A stretch of DNA of 64,000 nt from Stictocephala bisonia (lineage: Eukaryota; Arthropoda; Insecta; Hemiptera; Membracidae): contig JAQJVL010000619.1 of assembly GCA_035578905.1 (NCBI GenBank), positions 258,501-322,500 on the forward strand, in the 5' to 3' direction. The notes under the pieces were generated by a model. That model searched no databases, had not been told where the DNA came from, and worked only from the letters and a program-made list of their open reading frames with translations. A program made the position numbers and the translations under genes. Shown in pieces: positions 14,005 through 25,640 of this stretch; the first letter of the stretch is position 1; every line of letters begins with the position of its first letter.

Positions 14005-14256
14005 AATGCACTTCAGTTTAGTGATAATTAACAATGCACTTCAGTTTAGTGATAATTAACAATACACTTCAGTTTAGTGATAATTAACAATGCACTTCAG
14101 TTTAGTGATAATTAACAATGCACTTCAGTTTAGTGATAATTAACAATGCACTTCAGTTTAGTGATAATTAACACTGCACTTCAGTTTAGTGATAATTAAC
14201 AATGCACTTCAGTTTAGTGATAATTAACAATGCACTTCAGTTTAGTGATAATTAAT
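14005..14256. repeat. 28-bp tandem repeat, 9 copies
   Basis: Nine head-to-tail copies of a unit starting AATGCACTTCAGTTTAGTGA and ending TAATTAAC, with only two or three substitutions overall. Consecutive copies abut with no unique spacers, which excludes a CRISPR-like array. The near identity suggests recent expansion. Confidence 0.96.
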
Positions 14257-16262
14257 CTTTAAATTTATTGCCATTTAATTGAAAAACAAAAAAATGTTTT
14301 CTACATCAAAGACTATATTAGAATTACACTTGTTGTCTTTCTAATTATTATAAAATAATTACAATTCCAAATTGACCTTTTAATATTGTTAAGTTTGTAT
14401 GAACCACTAAATTATTTAACTAGCAATAACCATTAATTTTATACTTGCAATACTGTTAAGAAAAATGTATTCTGTTATTGACTTATACAAATTTTATAAC
14501 AGTTATATTTAGCATTTAAGAATTAAATTTTGACAAGTTTAAAATTACAAGGGTGGATGTTTATTAGCTTGACAGTTAATTCAAGTAGTTTATTTTTAAT
14601 TTATTCGTTTTTAATAACAGATGCGTGGATACACATTCATTATATTAGCAGATGTACATCTTGTAGATAGTAAAATACTAATATTTATAAATATTATTTT
14701 GCCTGTTTCATATATAAAAGGTTAAAATAGTCTGAGATATTTGATAATTAATGTTTTTAAAATTATTAGGTACAGTAGCTTCAATTAAAGGATTTATGTA
14801 TGTTTGATACTAAAAAATTAGTAAATGGAGGAAATGTTTAGTAATATTAAGTGTGGCCTCATTAATATTCATTGTGCAGCTCCACTATGAAATGTTTAAT
14901 TTATAAAGTTAATTTTAGAAAATAATGTAAATTATTTTGACGATTTGACCAAATTATTTTTTAACCCACAAATATTCGGATATTTTACCAAAAAAATAAT
15001 TTAAAAAATTCCTTACTTTGGTTAGTACTGGTTGTACTATTGATTGTAATCTAAATTTAGTAATTGAAAGATCTTATATCAATAACATTAGATAACATTA
15101 TTTGTATATCTTTAACTCTTCTATATAACAAAATTTAAAAAATAGACAGTCTATTTATATTTTTCTGTAACTGAATCCATCCCTATGTAATTTCTCCACC
15201 TAGAAAGGAGATAAAATAGATTGATTACATTCATTTTAATGATTGTGGTACAAGGACTGTAGTAAATTTTCAAGCCCTTTAAAAGATTGAATGTTTATAT
15301 TTATAATAATTTACCTGGTGGAAATAAAGCAAATTTTTAGTGTGAATTTGAAACTGTTAAATTTTTTTAATCATAAAAACTATTGTTAAAAAAAAGAATA
15401 CCTACTAAATATTTGTTCTGTTATTGTTTAGAGACTTGACATTTTGAGGAAATTTAGAGACTTGACATTTTGAGGAAATTCAGGAATTGTACCATAAATG
15501 TGCACTAAGAAAGGACTTTTTGAAATCCCATTAGTAAGACCCCTTAATCTCAGGTTAAAATTACATATGTCCCATTTTAACATTAAGGATAGGTTAACAT
15601 AAAAAAAGCTAATAAAAAACAAAAAACTAAATATTAGGTCTGTTTGTTTTATTAGTCCTAAGGTACAGTTGACATACTGATGTTAACATAAATACAGACA
15701 GAGCGCAGCAAGTGAGACAGTACGATGAATGCTGGGGTGGCCCCTAGTGTTGTATTGATTATTGTCAGTTTTTCTTTATATGTCTTTTTAATTTTATTTC
15801 AAGGAAATATATCCTTTATTAGTCATATAAAATAACTGATGATTACTACTTTAGTCATACTAGTCCTCCCCACTCTACTTGCTTGTACGTGCCTTCTGTC
15901 AACTTCCACTTATCAACCCTTGAGCCTTAGTGCGGTACTATGATGATGACTCATATTACAAATAGTAAAACTCTCAATTTCCTAATTTTATTAATTAAGT
16001 TTACCAACTGAATGCAGTTTATTTATTGTCAGTTTTACGTCAAACGTAGTACTCTAGGCACACTCAATACCACTACACTCAATGCCACTCAACGCATTCA
16101 TGTCGTCATTAATTAAAAAGCATGGTTGGTATATATAATTTTAAAAGTAATAGTTCACATGTATATGTTCTTCTTTTTTATCACCTTAACCAAAATTATG
16201 AACACTGCCATTCGTAGTTTTATCACGAAAATTTGCTTATTTAAAACTGTCTGACATGTATG
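14257..16262. other. AT-rich intergenic DNA with a small tandem duplication
   Basis: The only structure found is a perfect 26-bp direct duplication at 15427-15478 (TTTAGAGACTTGACATTTTG plus GAGGAA). No coding sequence was recognised. The 15428-15622 open frame on the - strand resembles nothing I know. Confidence 0.45.
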
Positions 16263-16397
16263 AATGAGCCGCCCACCCATACACGTACGGTGGTATTGAC
16301 CCACCCGACCACCCATACACGTACGGTGGTATTGACCCACCCGCCCACCCATACACGTACGGCTTTATTATCATATTTAAAGATAATAAAGCCGTAC
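16263..16397 (-). repeat. CACGTACGGTGG minisatellite ending in a 16-bp-arm hairpin
   Basis: Three copies of the dispersed ~35-bp unit (CCCACCCATACACGTACGGT), then a palindrome whose arms are 16357-16372 and 16382-16397 (GTACGGCTTTATTATC and its reverse complement). The hairpin begins within the last GTAC of the array, so the array end and the inversion are physically linked. Confidence 0.8.
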
Positions 16398-16436
16398 TGT
16401 CTTGCTGGTATAATTATCTTTAAATATGATACTACA

Positions 16437-16702
16437 TTGGAGAGATAGGACATCAGCAAACTTACCTTAGGAGACAAGTTCACTAACACCAGGTAGTAGT
16501 AACATGTTATATATTATGTGTTATATAACATACTCAAAATAAACACATAATAAAACCCCCCCCTCTCTCTGCTCACCTGAAGAAAGTGCCAGTGACATTG
16601 AACATTTGTGTGATTATGTGTTTATTTTGTGTATGTTACTACTACTCTGGTGTTAGTGAACTTGTCTTCTAAGGTAAGTTTGCTGATGTCCTATCTCTCC
16701 AA
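16437..16702. mobile_element. Foldback MITE, ~95-bp terminal inverted repeats
   Basis: The left arm starts TTGGAGAGATAGGACATCAG and continues through ACTTACCTTAGGAGACAAGT. The right arm, read on the - strand, is the same with one or two changes, so the element is mostly two long inverted arms around an approximately 80-bp C-rich centre. No ORF is present. Short A/T-rich flanks (ATACTA on both sides) may be a target duplication, but this is uncertain. Confidence 0.8.
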
Positions 16703-17098
16703 TATACTAATGGAGAATCCCATACAGGATGTCCTACTCCTGGCCTAGTGCCCTTTAACCTAACCTAAATATGATACTATATATCATATTTTGGCCGTAA
16801 GCCATAACATATTATAAATGTTGAAATTCACTTTGAAATTTAAAAACTGATCATAATCTAAGTTAACTATAAGAAATTCTAACTTAACTCTTAAGATTTC
16901 TCAAGAAAAAAGATATAAAATCATACTAACAAAACTATTTTGAAGTATCTTTCATACAAGATTTATATACTCTCCTAACAAACTACTGCATTTGTATCTT
17001 TTTATACAGATATTTGAAGGTTAGTATTTTTGTCTGTTTATTCTTTATGTAATAGTGAACAGATTTGTATGTTTATGTATAGCCTTCCACAGTCGTCA

Positions 17099-17534
17099 CT
17101 ATCACTAACAAATTGTAGGTCTTTTGGGGTTTGACCGTGTCACTGGGCTATGTACAAACATTGTCGACGTTTCGGCCACATTACAGTAAGCCATCCTCAG
17201 GGCGAGACGATCACTGTATGACAGAACTCGACTGGCAGGGATGGGCCGGGCTCATAGATTATATACCCCCTGGTGGTGGAGGAGGTGTTCTGGTAACTTC
17301 CATACCGTTCCAGTCCTTCTTGGCTCTGGCCACGGAAGTTACCAGACCACCCCCTCTACCACCTGGCCTATGAGCCCGGCCTGTCCCTGCCAGTCGAGTT
17401 CTGTGATACAGTGATCGTCTCGCCCTGAGGATGGCTTACTGTACATAACATAGTACATAGTACAACGTCGGCAATGATTGTACATAGCCAGTGTCGCGGT
17501 CGAACTCCAAAGACCTAGAATTTGTTAGTGACAG
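17099..17534. mobile_element. Foldback element, near full-length inverted repeat
   Basis: The outer arms CTATCACTAACAAATT (left) and CTGTCACTAACAAATT (right, - strand) continue inward with strong inverted similarity. CAGTAAGCCATCCTCAGGGC on the left is mirrored on the right at about 17425, and GACTGGCAGGGA and GTAACTTCC arms reach almost to the centre near 17305. The region is markedly GC-richer than its surroundings. An open frame at 17131-17373 is a by-product. The phrase GACGTTTCGGCC...CATCCTCAGG also resembles the GTTTCGGCTC...CATCTTCAAG sequence at the ends of the 23.2-kb Penelope-like element. Confidence 0.82.
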
Positions 17535-19524
17535 ATTTTTATGGTTAGTGTACTTTAAAATGTTTGGTCATTACACTTTTTAATTCCATATGTAGAGTTA
17601 TTAGGTAGACCTATTTATAACAGTTTTATTCAGAGGCTTGTTTTATTTAACAAGCTTCAAAAAACCACTTAAGTGCAGTATGACTTTATATCTACGATAA
17701 ACTGTTAGATGGAGTATTTTGCGCTTGTAAACCATCTCTGATGTGATTTTGTTGATCCTCATCCAAATTCATGGGTTTGTGTTCATGCCAAAATAATTTC
17801 AGAAAATTATGGGTATTGTTCTTTTTTTCTGTTATTCGCCCTTTCTTGACATTTATAACAACTCACTCAAAACGTTTGAAAATATTTTAACTGTTAAATG
17901 TCCTGAACACATAATTAGCTATTCATTGTTGTGTGTCATTGTTAAATCACTGTAATATTAATTCATTGTTCTTTAAATTTACTTGTATCATTACTTATGT
18001 ATTTATTTAATTTTTGTTATGTCATAATTCATTGTTAGTTTTTGAAAGTGTAGGGATCTATTATGTTATCATAAAAAAAAAAAAAAAAAAAAAAATCAGC
18101 TACATTACAATTTGATGAGACTGCTTGAAATTTATGGATATTTTAAATACTGTGCATGTTATGGCACCGTTAAATCTAATTTTAATGTTACTGTACAATT
18201 GCCTAAGCAGTTTGGTTGTGTTATAACATAAAATAAATATAAGTATTTTGAATAAATTGCAAAGTTATCTTCAATTAACTAAATTCATTTCACTAATTCA
18301 ACATCAAACACCCTAAGTCCAAGGGTTTCATTGGTTGGAGTCTGTGAACACTGCGCTGAGCTGGTAGGTAAATATCAACATTGTATTATTCCGTCAGATG
18401 ACCCGTTACTGATATTTGTTCAGCTTATTTGTCATGAACCGTTATTTGATGTCAAAATATTAGTCTTTCTGTATTTCCCCATCTATTTGTTTTGTTTTAA
18501 TATTTACTTTGCTGGTTTGTCCATCTCTGAGTATTTATGTTTTATACCCATATTTATTTTCTTAAAATGTACCCAGATTTAAGTAATACAACATCAGTGG
18601 AGAATAGTTACAAGTATTGACGTTTCTTAACTTCTTAGTATTTTTGGAAAAAAAGAAAAGTTTATGAAATACCTTTTACTGTTCATGAGAAAGAAAAATA
18701 AACTGAAAAATAAAAAAGTCGAATTGATAAACCAGTTGGCTGTTTACCTATTTTACATATATTTTCATTAGGGTAATTTTGTAGAATACGTAATTTAATA
18801 TGCCTTTATATTACTGGTCTCATGGACTTGGTAAAATAGGTATGTGCATAGTATGAATGGTGTATTATATGATATTGATCGGTATAAATCTGAAAGTTTA
18901 AATCTATGTAAATTTGTCTGCCTTTCATCGGAAAACTGCTGAACCAGTGAATTTAAATTACTGCATAAATATCAATGATGATACCAGGTTAATATATGAC
19001 ATTAGAAGTATATTTTTTAATGTTATACCAAGGGAATTGCCATACATCCAGCTTCTTCAATGATTTCTGATTAAAAATGAAATTATCAGTTTTTTTTATT
19101 ACTAGACAAATAAATGTGTTAGGACATAGTCGGATGTAGTTTAAATATAATCGGATATAAACTATAATTATGGAAAACAAATATTCTACAACAGCTAAAT
19201 CATACATAATATACTTGGCTAAGCCCCCCCAAAAAATATTCTGCAATAATTATTTCAACTGTGACCTATCGCCCAACTCTAACTTTAGAATAGGATCTCT
19301 GCTATAACTGCTCTCACATTGTACTTTGGTATATGACATGGCAAATTGAAGTTGAGTACTGAAAAGCATTTTAAAAAGCACATGGAGTTAGGAAACGAGT
19401 TTGCAAACAATCAGAGTTCAGTGGAGTTCCATGAGGAGCACACATGACTGTTCCCTAACATACATGTAAGTCTAAATACTGTATCAATTTCAATCGTAGG
19501 ATTTATTAATCAATTTTTCACTCA
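17535..19524. other. AT-rich intergenic DNA, nothing recognised
   Basis: Contains a 23-bp poly(A) tract (18073-18095) that may mark an old retrotransposed insertion. Open frames at 18331-18582 (+) and 18989-19246 (-) show no recognisable motif. Confidence 0.4.
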
Positions 19525-20440
19525 GATCCCATCCTTGCACACAGTCCACCTGTCCTCTCACTGTCAAGCAACATCTGAGGCAGATTATACCCATGTACGT
19601 GTATGGGCAGGTGGTTGGGCCAATACTCCTGTACGTGTCCACAATGGTGAGCGGTAAGTGATCCCGTCCTTGCATGCAGCCAACCTGCCCAGTCGCTGTC
19701 AAGCATCATCTGAGGGTGACTGTTCCACAATGGTGAGCGGTGAGTGATCACGTGCTTGCACACAGCCTACCTGCCCAGTCACTGTCAAGCAGCATCTAAG
19801 GCATATTAGACCACTGTATGTGTATGAGTGGGCAGCTGGGTCAATACCACTGTACGTGTATGGGCAGGTGGTTGGCCCTGTTCGACGATGATGAGCAGTG
19901 AGTGATCCCGTCCTTAGTGTCCTTGCACACAGCCTACCTGCCCCATCATCTGAGGGTGACTTTTCCACAATGGTGAGCGGTGAGTGATCACGTGCTTGCA
20001 CACAGCCTGCCCAGTCGCTGTCAAGCAGCATCTGAAGCATATTATACCCAGAGAGGGCAGCTGGGTCAATACCACTGTACGTGTATGGGCAGGTGGTTGG
20101 CCCTGTTCGACAATGATGAGCACTAAGTGATCCCGTCCTTAGTGTCCTTGCACTCAGCCCACCTGCCCAGTCACTCTCAAGCAACATCTGAGGGTGACTG
20201 TTCCACAATGGTGAGCAGTGAGTGATTCAATCCTTGCACAAAGTCTACCTGCTCAGTTACTGTCAAGCATCATCTGAGGGTGACTGTTCCACAAAGGTGA
20301 GCGGTGAGCGATCCCGTCCTGGCATGCAGCTCACCTGTCCAGTTACTGTCAAGCAACATCTGTGGGTGATTGTTCCACAACGGTGAGCGGTGAGTGATCC
20401 CATCCTTGCATGCAGCCCACCTGTCTAGTCACTGGTGGGG
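19525..20440. repeat. Complex satellite of ~80-bp units with interspersed CACTGTACGTGTATGGG motifs
   Basis: Repeated blocks contain CCACAATGGTGAGCGGTGAG, TGATCCCGTCCTTGCA, CACCTGCCCAGTCACTGTCA and AGCA(A/T)CATCTGAGG, in fixed order but with variable deletions. Some units are interrupted by CCACTGTACGTGTATGGGCA, the core of the minisatellite seen at 2.2, 16.3, 40 and 56.9 kb. Overlapping open frames on the - strand (up to 169 codons) are repeat by-products without family resemblance. Confidence 0.85.
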
Positions 20441-22180
20441 TTTGGGAGTTAACCTTAAGTTGTTGGTCCCCAGGTTAAGTGTAACTGAGAGAGAGAAAGA
20501 TAGATTTAGCCTTTACTTCATCTAGTAAAATAAGACCTCTTCTAGCTTTAACTTTTTTTATATCTTCTTATATTTATCTTTATACACACAAAGAATGTGT
20601 TGTTAACTCATTTCTAAATATGAATAATTTAAAGAATGTTTATGCTTAAATAACATTTACGAACATAAGACAATTTTAAACATGGACTCTTGAAGATCAT
20701 ATTACATTGTTCAATATCAAGCAAAACATTGAGGTTTTATTGAACTTTGCACATTTTTGGGAAAGCAGCAATTAATGAATACAACCTTAGATTAGTGTTA
20801 TTAATTACAACCTGGAATTTGGACTCATTATGTTACACATTTTTCATGAAACTCTTAAGCTACCCCTAAAATAGGATTTAGTTTATATAAATAACATCAA
20901 CCAATGAAGTGCCAAAAAATGACATAACATTTCATCAGCAAGTGACACTTGCTAAATTTGTTCCATTATTCAAAATCTATCATCACATTTAATGTAATAT
21001 GCACTGACATCTTGAAATGGTTGAGAAGGTGTTATATGGTTTGTGTCCTTAATTTTAAATCAATAATTGTTATTTTATTTTTCAAATGATCAAAATGTTA
21101 TTTAAAAAATCCGAAAATTCTACTTCAGGTCCTTTAAACAGCTGAGGTTTGTTTTGATTCTAGTCGGCAGGAACTGGTTTCAATATAATTTTCTTTCAGA
21201 TACTTTATGTTTTAAAGTACTTTTCTCCATCCACTTAGACTTAATTGGGATTTTCAAAGTTTCTATCCAATCTGTAAGGGAATTACTTTAGCTTGAAAGT
21301 TTTAAGTAGCTCCAAATCTCATCAACATTTGCTTCTTCTAGACAATTTATGCAAAAAACCATAATGTTTGATTGGTTGAGGAATTTTAATCTCGATATTG
21401 TAGACCAAATGAATGCTTTTGAATAAAAAGGTTAAAATATTACTATTAGTTTAATTTATATTTGATTTAAAAAAAATATATAATTACTTTTATCATTTAA
21501 GAGTCTGCTATACCTGCTGCCTTGTTGGATTTGATTCTCAATAAGGTCAATGTAAAATAAAAAAAAATAGAGCTATATTTATAATAATACATTTTAAACG
21601 TGAATTTTTTAAAGAGAACAATATTGTTCTTGTGATCAAAATTTAATTATCCCCTAATAATTAAAATACCCTGATTAAAAAAAAACAAATAACTATTTTT
21701 AAAATTTAATATTAAAAAAATAAATAAAAAGCAAAATCAGTTGGACAACATTTAATGTCATGGGAATCTATTAACACTTACCATATAAAGCATGTAAATA
21801 TTTTAAATACATATTAAAAAAAAAAATCTTAGCGTGAGAGCTCAGTAAGTAAATTAATGATTGACTGTAAAGGGGGCGTAAGCTACTGATACGGTGGCCA
21901 AGCGGAAGAGGACTGCCATGGCTGTTCAGCATAGACAATGATTTGGGAATGGACGGACAGAATACAACCGCTCTCCTGACAGTTGACGTAGTTAAAGTAG
22001 GTCAACACCAAAGGCTGTAGAGTGTTGTCCATATATATGGACAAGTGGTCCAAGGTGCTATACTGTGGTCAGTTACAAAGCTAAGGATCGTTAACTATAT
22101 CAAAATTGATAAAATGATATTGTAAACTAGCACTTTCAGAAGACTACATTTAAAATGTAATATCTGATCTCCGATATATA

Positions 22181-22232
<52 letters not shown>

Positions 22233-22879
22233 CTTTGAAAGAAAGTTTTTATTATAATGTGGTTAATACTTTTTCCGTGTAGCTTTAACAGGTCTGTGGT
22301 GTAGTGGACACCTCAAAAACGGTGTCCGGCTAAGAGGGTGGAATTTGATGGAATCATTGCTTCTTTTATGTTGCACAGAATCAACACCTCTTTTGCAAAC
22401 ATTTACTATTAGTGAGAGGAGAAGGAAATGTTTTTCTTTTTTTTTTTAACTCGCAGTATTTTTTAATTCATTTGGACTTTGAACAATAGTACAAGACACG
22501 AAATGGACAAAAATAAATCAAAATATAATAATATTCATTAAAAAACCCCATATAGGAAATGCATGCAAAGAATATGAAAACTAATATATGAAATGAAAAT
22601 TGTCTTTATTAGGTGGAGTTAGAACTATTACATTACACCTATTACACCTCCAAAAAAATAACATTTCTTTTTTTAACTATATGAAATATATACAGTAAAT
22701 TCTACAGTTTCTTAAATATCTACTTGTATATCCTAAAACAAAAGCAATGACTTATATATAACATTTTGTTGATAAAAATGGAAAAACAATATTACTGATA
22801 TAAAAATATTATAGACATAAATCAACATTCAGAATTAATCATTTCTAATATCATTCTTCCCACACATGTACAAATCACT
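20441..22879. other. Intergenic DNA with microsatellite and solo MITE end
   Basis: Holds a (TA)n tract at about 22182-22227. A sequence at 21497 onward, TTAAGAGTCTGCTATACCTG, resembles one terminus of the 24.7-kb MITE, but no opposite end was found. The stretch at 22287-22330 (TCTGTGGTGTAGTGGACACC) has a box-A-like tRNA promoter motif but no convincing box B. No gene was found. Confidence 0.45.
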
Positions 22880-23110
22880 CCTGAACCGCAACCCCCACCC
22901 ACCCCTACAAGCCTCGCAGAAGCAGGTCCTTTACCTCCAACCCGAACCGAGCATGCTTATCAATCAATGGTCCTGATGTTTTCAGGGAGTAAATTCCATA
23001 AACGACAAGCAGAAACGGTAAAAGAGTTGCTATAGAGAATGGTGTAATGAATAGGCACTGATAGTAGGGAGGCTCCCTGACATGTATTTCTGATACCTAA
23101 TATTTAGACT
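22880..23110 (-). pseudogene. LINE C-terminal remnant
   Basis: Read on the - strand, one frame gives SNSFTVSACRLWNLLPENIR. This is the Y..SF.V.A.RLWN.LP signature found near the end of many non-LTR ORF2 proteins, the same domain as the 11.1-kb remnant. The flanks are degraded and no 5' portion is visible. Confidence 0.55.
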
Positions 23111-23208
23111 ATAAAAAATAGGTATATATGTATAAGTTGGTTCACGAGTTAAGGCTACTAGTTTAATAAATTGAATAATAACTATAATTAAGTACCCTTT
23201 TTATTCAT

Positions 23209-24028
23209 TTTTTATAATAATACATGACTGGTTTCGGCTCTTAGGCCATCTTCAAGTGAAAATAATATAACCTATAATAAATGTACAATTATAAAAATAA
23301 AACAGATGAAAATAACATAACATATATTAATTTAGTGTGTGGGTAAGTTGAATTTTACTTTTGATTCTCATGTTTTTTTAAATTTCTCTTATTTTTTCAT
23401 ATATAGGATTTTTCGTGTTTATTTGTGTATTGAATATGTTCTGTGGTTCATTATAATTGTTTATGTATATGTGTAAATTTTCTTTGGAATTCATTTTTTC
23501 TCCTTTCTTTTCATATTCTAAAATTATAATATTTTCATTGATATTTTGGTAACTGTGATTTGACTGGAGAATATGTTCAGCAAAATGAATAAGGCTATTA
23601 GAAGGACTTTTCAACACAGTAAATATACACTCAGTTATAAAACAAAGAACAATACTTTTACTTTAATTAACAAACTATCTAACAAAAAAAATAAAAATAA
23701 CAAATATAAAAAATCTGGAATATATAAAATAAAATGCTCAGAATGCAATTCTTTTTATATAGAACTAACCAGAAGAACATTTAATTTACGTTACAAAGAA
23801 CACATACAAGCCATAAGAAACAACAACTCAACATCAATTAAATCTAACTTTTCTGAACATATTCTTAAATATTATAGACATAATATTTAAGAATATTATG
23901 TCTATAATATTTTATTGTTATGTTATTTTCATCCGTTTTATTTTTATAATTTTTCATTTACTATAGGTTATATTATTTATACTCTGAAGAGCTTAAGAGC
24001 CAAAACCGGTCATGTATTATTATAAAAA
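23209..24028. mobile_element. Penelope-like element in head-to-head (inverted) configuration
   Basis: The left (23209-23325) and right (23915-24028, - strand) ends are inverted copies of about 115 bp, each starting TTTATAATAATACATGAC and containing GGTTTCGGCTCTTA / GGTTTTGGCTCTTA. Between them lie two oppositely oriented pieces of a Penelope GIY-YIG endonuclease. On + (about 23722-23870) it reads SGIYKIKCSECNSFYIELT and RYKEHIQAIRN; the usual second-motif Y-I-G is YIE, a probable loss of function. On - (23378-23617) it reads FAEHILQSNHSYQNINEN, the segment that normally follows the endonuclease. No RT domain remains. PLEs encode RT plus a C-terminal GIY-YIG and often leave inverted or tandem partial copies, so this fits a decayed insertion. 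Confidence 0.8.
23720..23890 (+). pseudogene. GIY-YIG endonuclease fragment of a Penelope-like element
   Basis: About 50 residues of the Uri/GIY-YIG fold: GIYKIKCSECNSFYIE, then TRRTFNLRYKEH, then SNFSEHIL before running into a hairpin (AATATTATAGACAT and its complement, about 23867-23914) and a stop. The motif's cysteine pair, C..C in KIKCSEC, is typical of Penelope endonucleases. It lacks RT and C-terminal sequence on this strand. Confidence 0.75.
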
Positions 24029-24680
24029 CTGAATAAAATTATTATTATAATTATTATTCAATTAAAAAAATTAGGTAATTTAAAAATAATTCTTGTTCCA
24101 AAGAGCTACTAGTAAGTTATGTTGTAAGAAGTATTTAAAAGTAATGAAAACAAAATGTTTGCTCAGCAAAGAAGTTGAAGGGCCTCTGGAGCCTTTTGGA
24201 AGAGGCCAGGAAAGATGCCTCCTTCTGGTGCTTTAAATGGAATAAATTTATTGATTACCCGCCGACTTAATTTTGAATATAGTTATAATACATCTAGCAG
24301 TCTCCTTCATGGTCATAATACTTCTAGCCTAGTGTTTTCTCCAGCTTGATTAAGGCTGTTAATCATATTGTTATTGCGGATAAAGTCTGATAATTTCACA
24401 GTCTCCCATGCTATGTGCTTGAATAATGTAGTAGATTTTTGGTAGATCTTTTAGAGCCAAATGGTACTCTACTCAGTTACCAGTTCTTTGCACTTGTTGA
24501 AGGGCTGCCCAATGTGTCCTTTCTTAGTTTCAAATTGTTTGGATCACAATATAACTTACCTCTGCTCCCTCCAGTTACAAAGTGGATAATAACATTTGCA
24601 GCAATTCAATATCACCTCTTCAAGTGAGGTAGTTGCCTATTTAATAATAACAAGTGACCTCATTTTCTCTAGTTTATTAA

Positions 24681-25100
24681 GAGTCTGCAGAGGCTGTTGG
24701 CCATGTTGGTTTTAATCCCATGAGAACAATATTATTTTTGAACCAGACCTACGATCACGCATATCCAAATCAAACAGTTATTTTTAAACAAATTTTTTCC
24801 AAACAAATTGCATTTGATTAAGAATGAAATTGTGCGCTGGATTTGCTTCATGAATTGCTAATTGTTTTATAGAAAAAATGTATAAAATATTTAGTTTAAA
24901 GTTTCTATTTACACATATTTTACAAAACTAGATGTATGTATTCAAAATATCAAAAGCAAATCCATTGTGCAATATGACAACGTTTAAAATAACATCTCAT
25001 ACACAACTTTTGGTCAATATATAACGAAAAAATATGGATTCGCAAATAACATTGTTCTTATCGGATTAAAACCATCGTGGCCAACAGCCTCTGCAGACTC
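24681..25100. mobile_element. 420-bp TTAA-flanked MITE with ~50-bp TIRs
   Basis: Flanked by TTAA on both sides (24677-24680 and 25101-25104). The arms begin GAGTCTGCAGAGGCTGTTGG and continue through GGTTTTAATCC and GAGAACAAT / AAGAACAAT. The interior is AT-rich with no ORF. The target site fits the piggyBac superfamily, but the termini differ from the other TTAA elements in the window. Confidence 0.85.
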
Positions 25101-25640
25101 TTAATACTGACAGACAGCCCCCCTTCGTAATCAATGCTGCACAGAGGGGAGGGGCAAGAGGGGCAGACTGCTCTGGGGCCAAACAAACTTAGTCCAGAAG
25201 GGGCCACATTTCATGCAACAAAAAATAAAATACTTAACAATTTACTAGATAAGAAATAATTTAGGTATGTATCAAAGTATTATTAAAGTGAAATTAGGCC
25301 TGATAAGTCTCCCAATTTTAGTTTTAAAATTTTGGAAATATTAAAACGTTTAAACCAAACCATTGGTATTATAGCAACTAGATAGCCCTTCGGTGGAAGT
25401 TGAGCATTGATCTTTGAAGTTAGTTAGCGGTCGGCATAGTGGCATGACTTCTCACGACTTCTCGTAAACGCTCTGGACCATAGCCTCTGGTTGGTATGTG
25501 ACTGCAACTGTACCCCTCACTGACTGTTTTGTTTGCGACCATGAGTAAAGTCGTTCAGCTTGTGGACCAACCAAAATATCTTTCTAGTTTACAAACATAT
25601 AAATATGCTTGAGTGGTGTGGACATTGGGCAAACCCAAAG
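25101..25640. other. Intergenic DNA, nothing firmly recognised
   Basis: May include 5' parts of the LINE remnant that follows, but no readable RT motif was found before about 25660. Confidence 0.35.

Noticed and set aside
14005..14256. CRISPR-like array
   Set aside because: Repeat units abut without unique spacers, and the genome is eukaryotic.
18331..18582. Possible first exon of HERC1 (a W-L-E...N...W-like reading near 18330)
   Set aside because: Runs into a stop and lacks a donor in phase; the true first coding exon was found at 32124-32261.
19699..20208. 169-codon open frame on the - strand
   Set aside because: It is a translation of the composite satellite; overlapping frames are equally open and none resembles a protein family.
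22287..22330. tRNA gene or SINE promoter
   Set aside because: A box-A-like motif is present, but box B is degenerate and no cloverleaf can be drawn.
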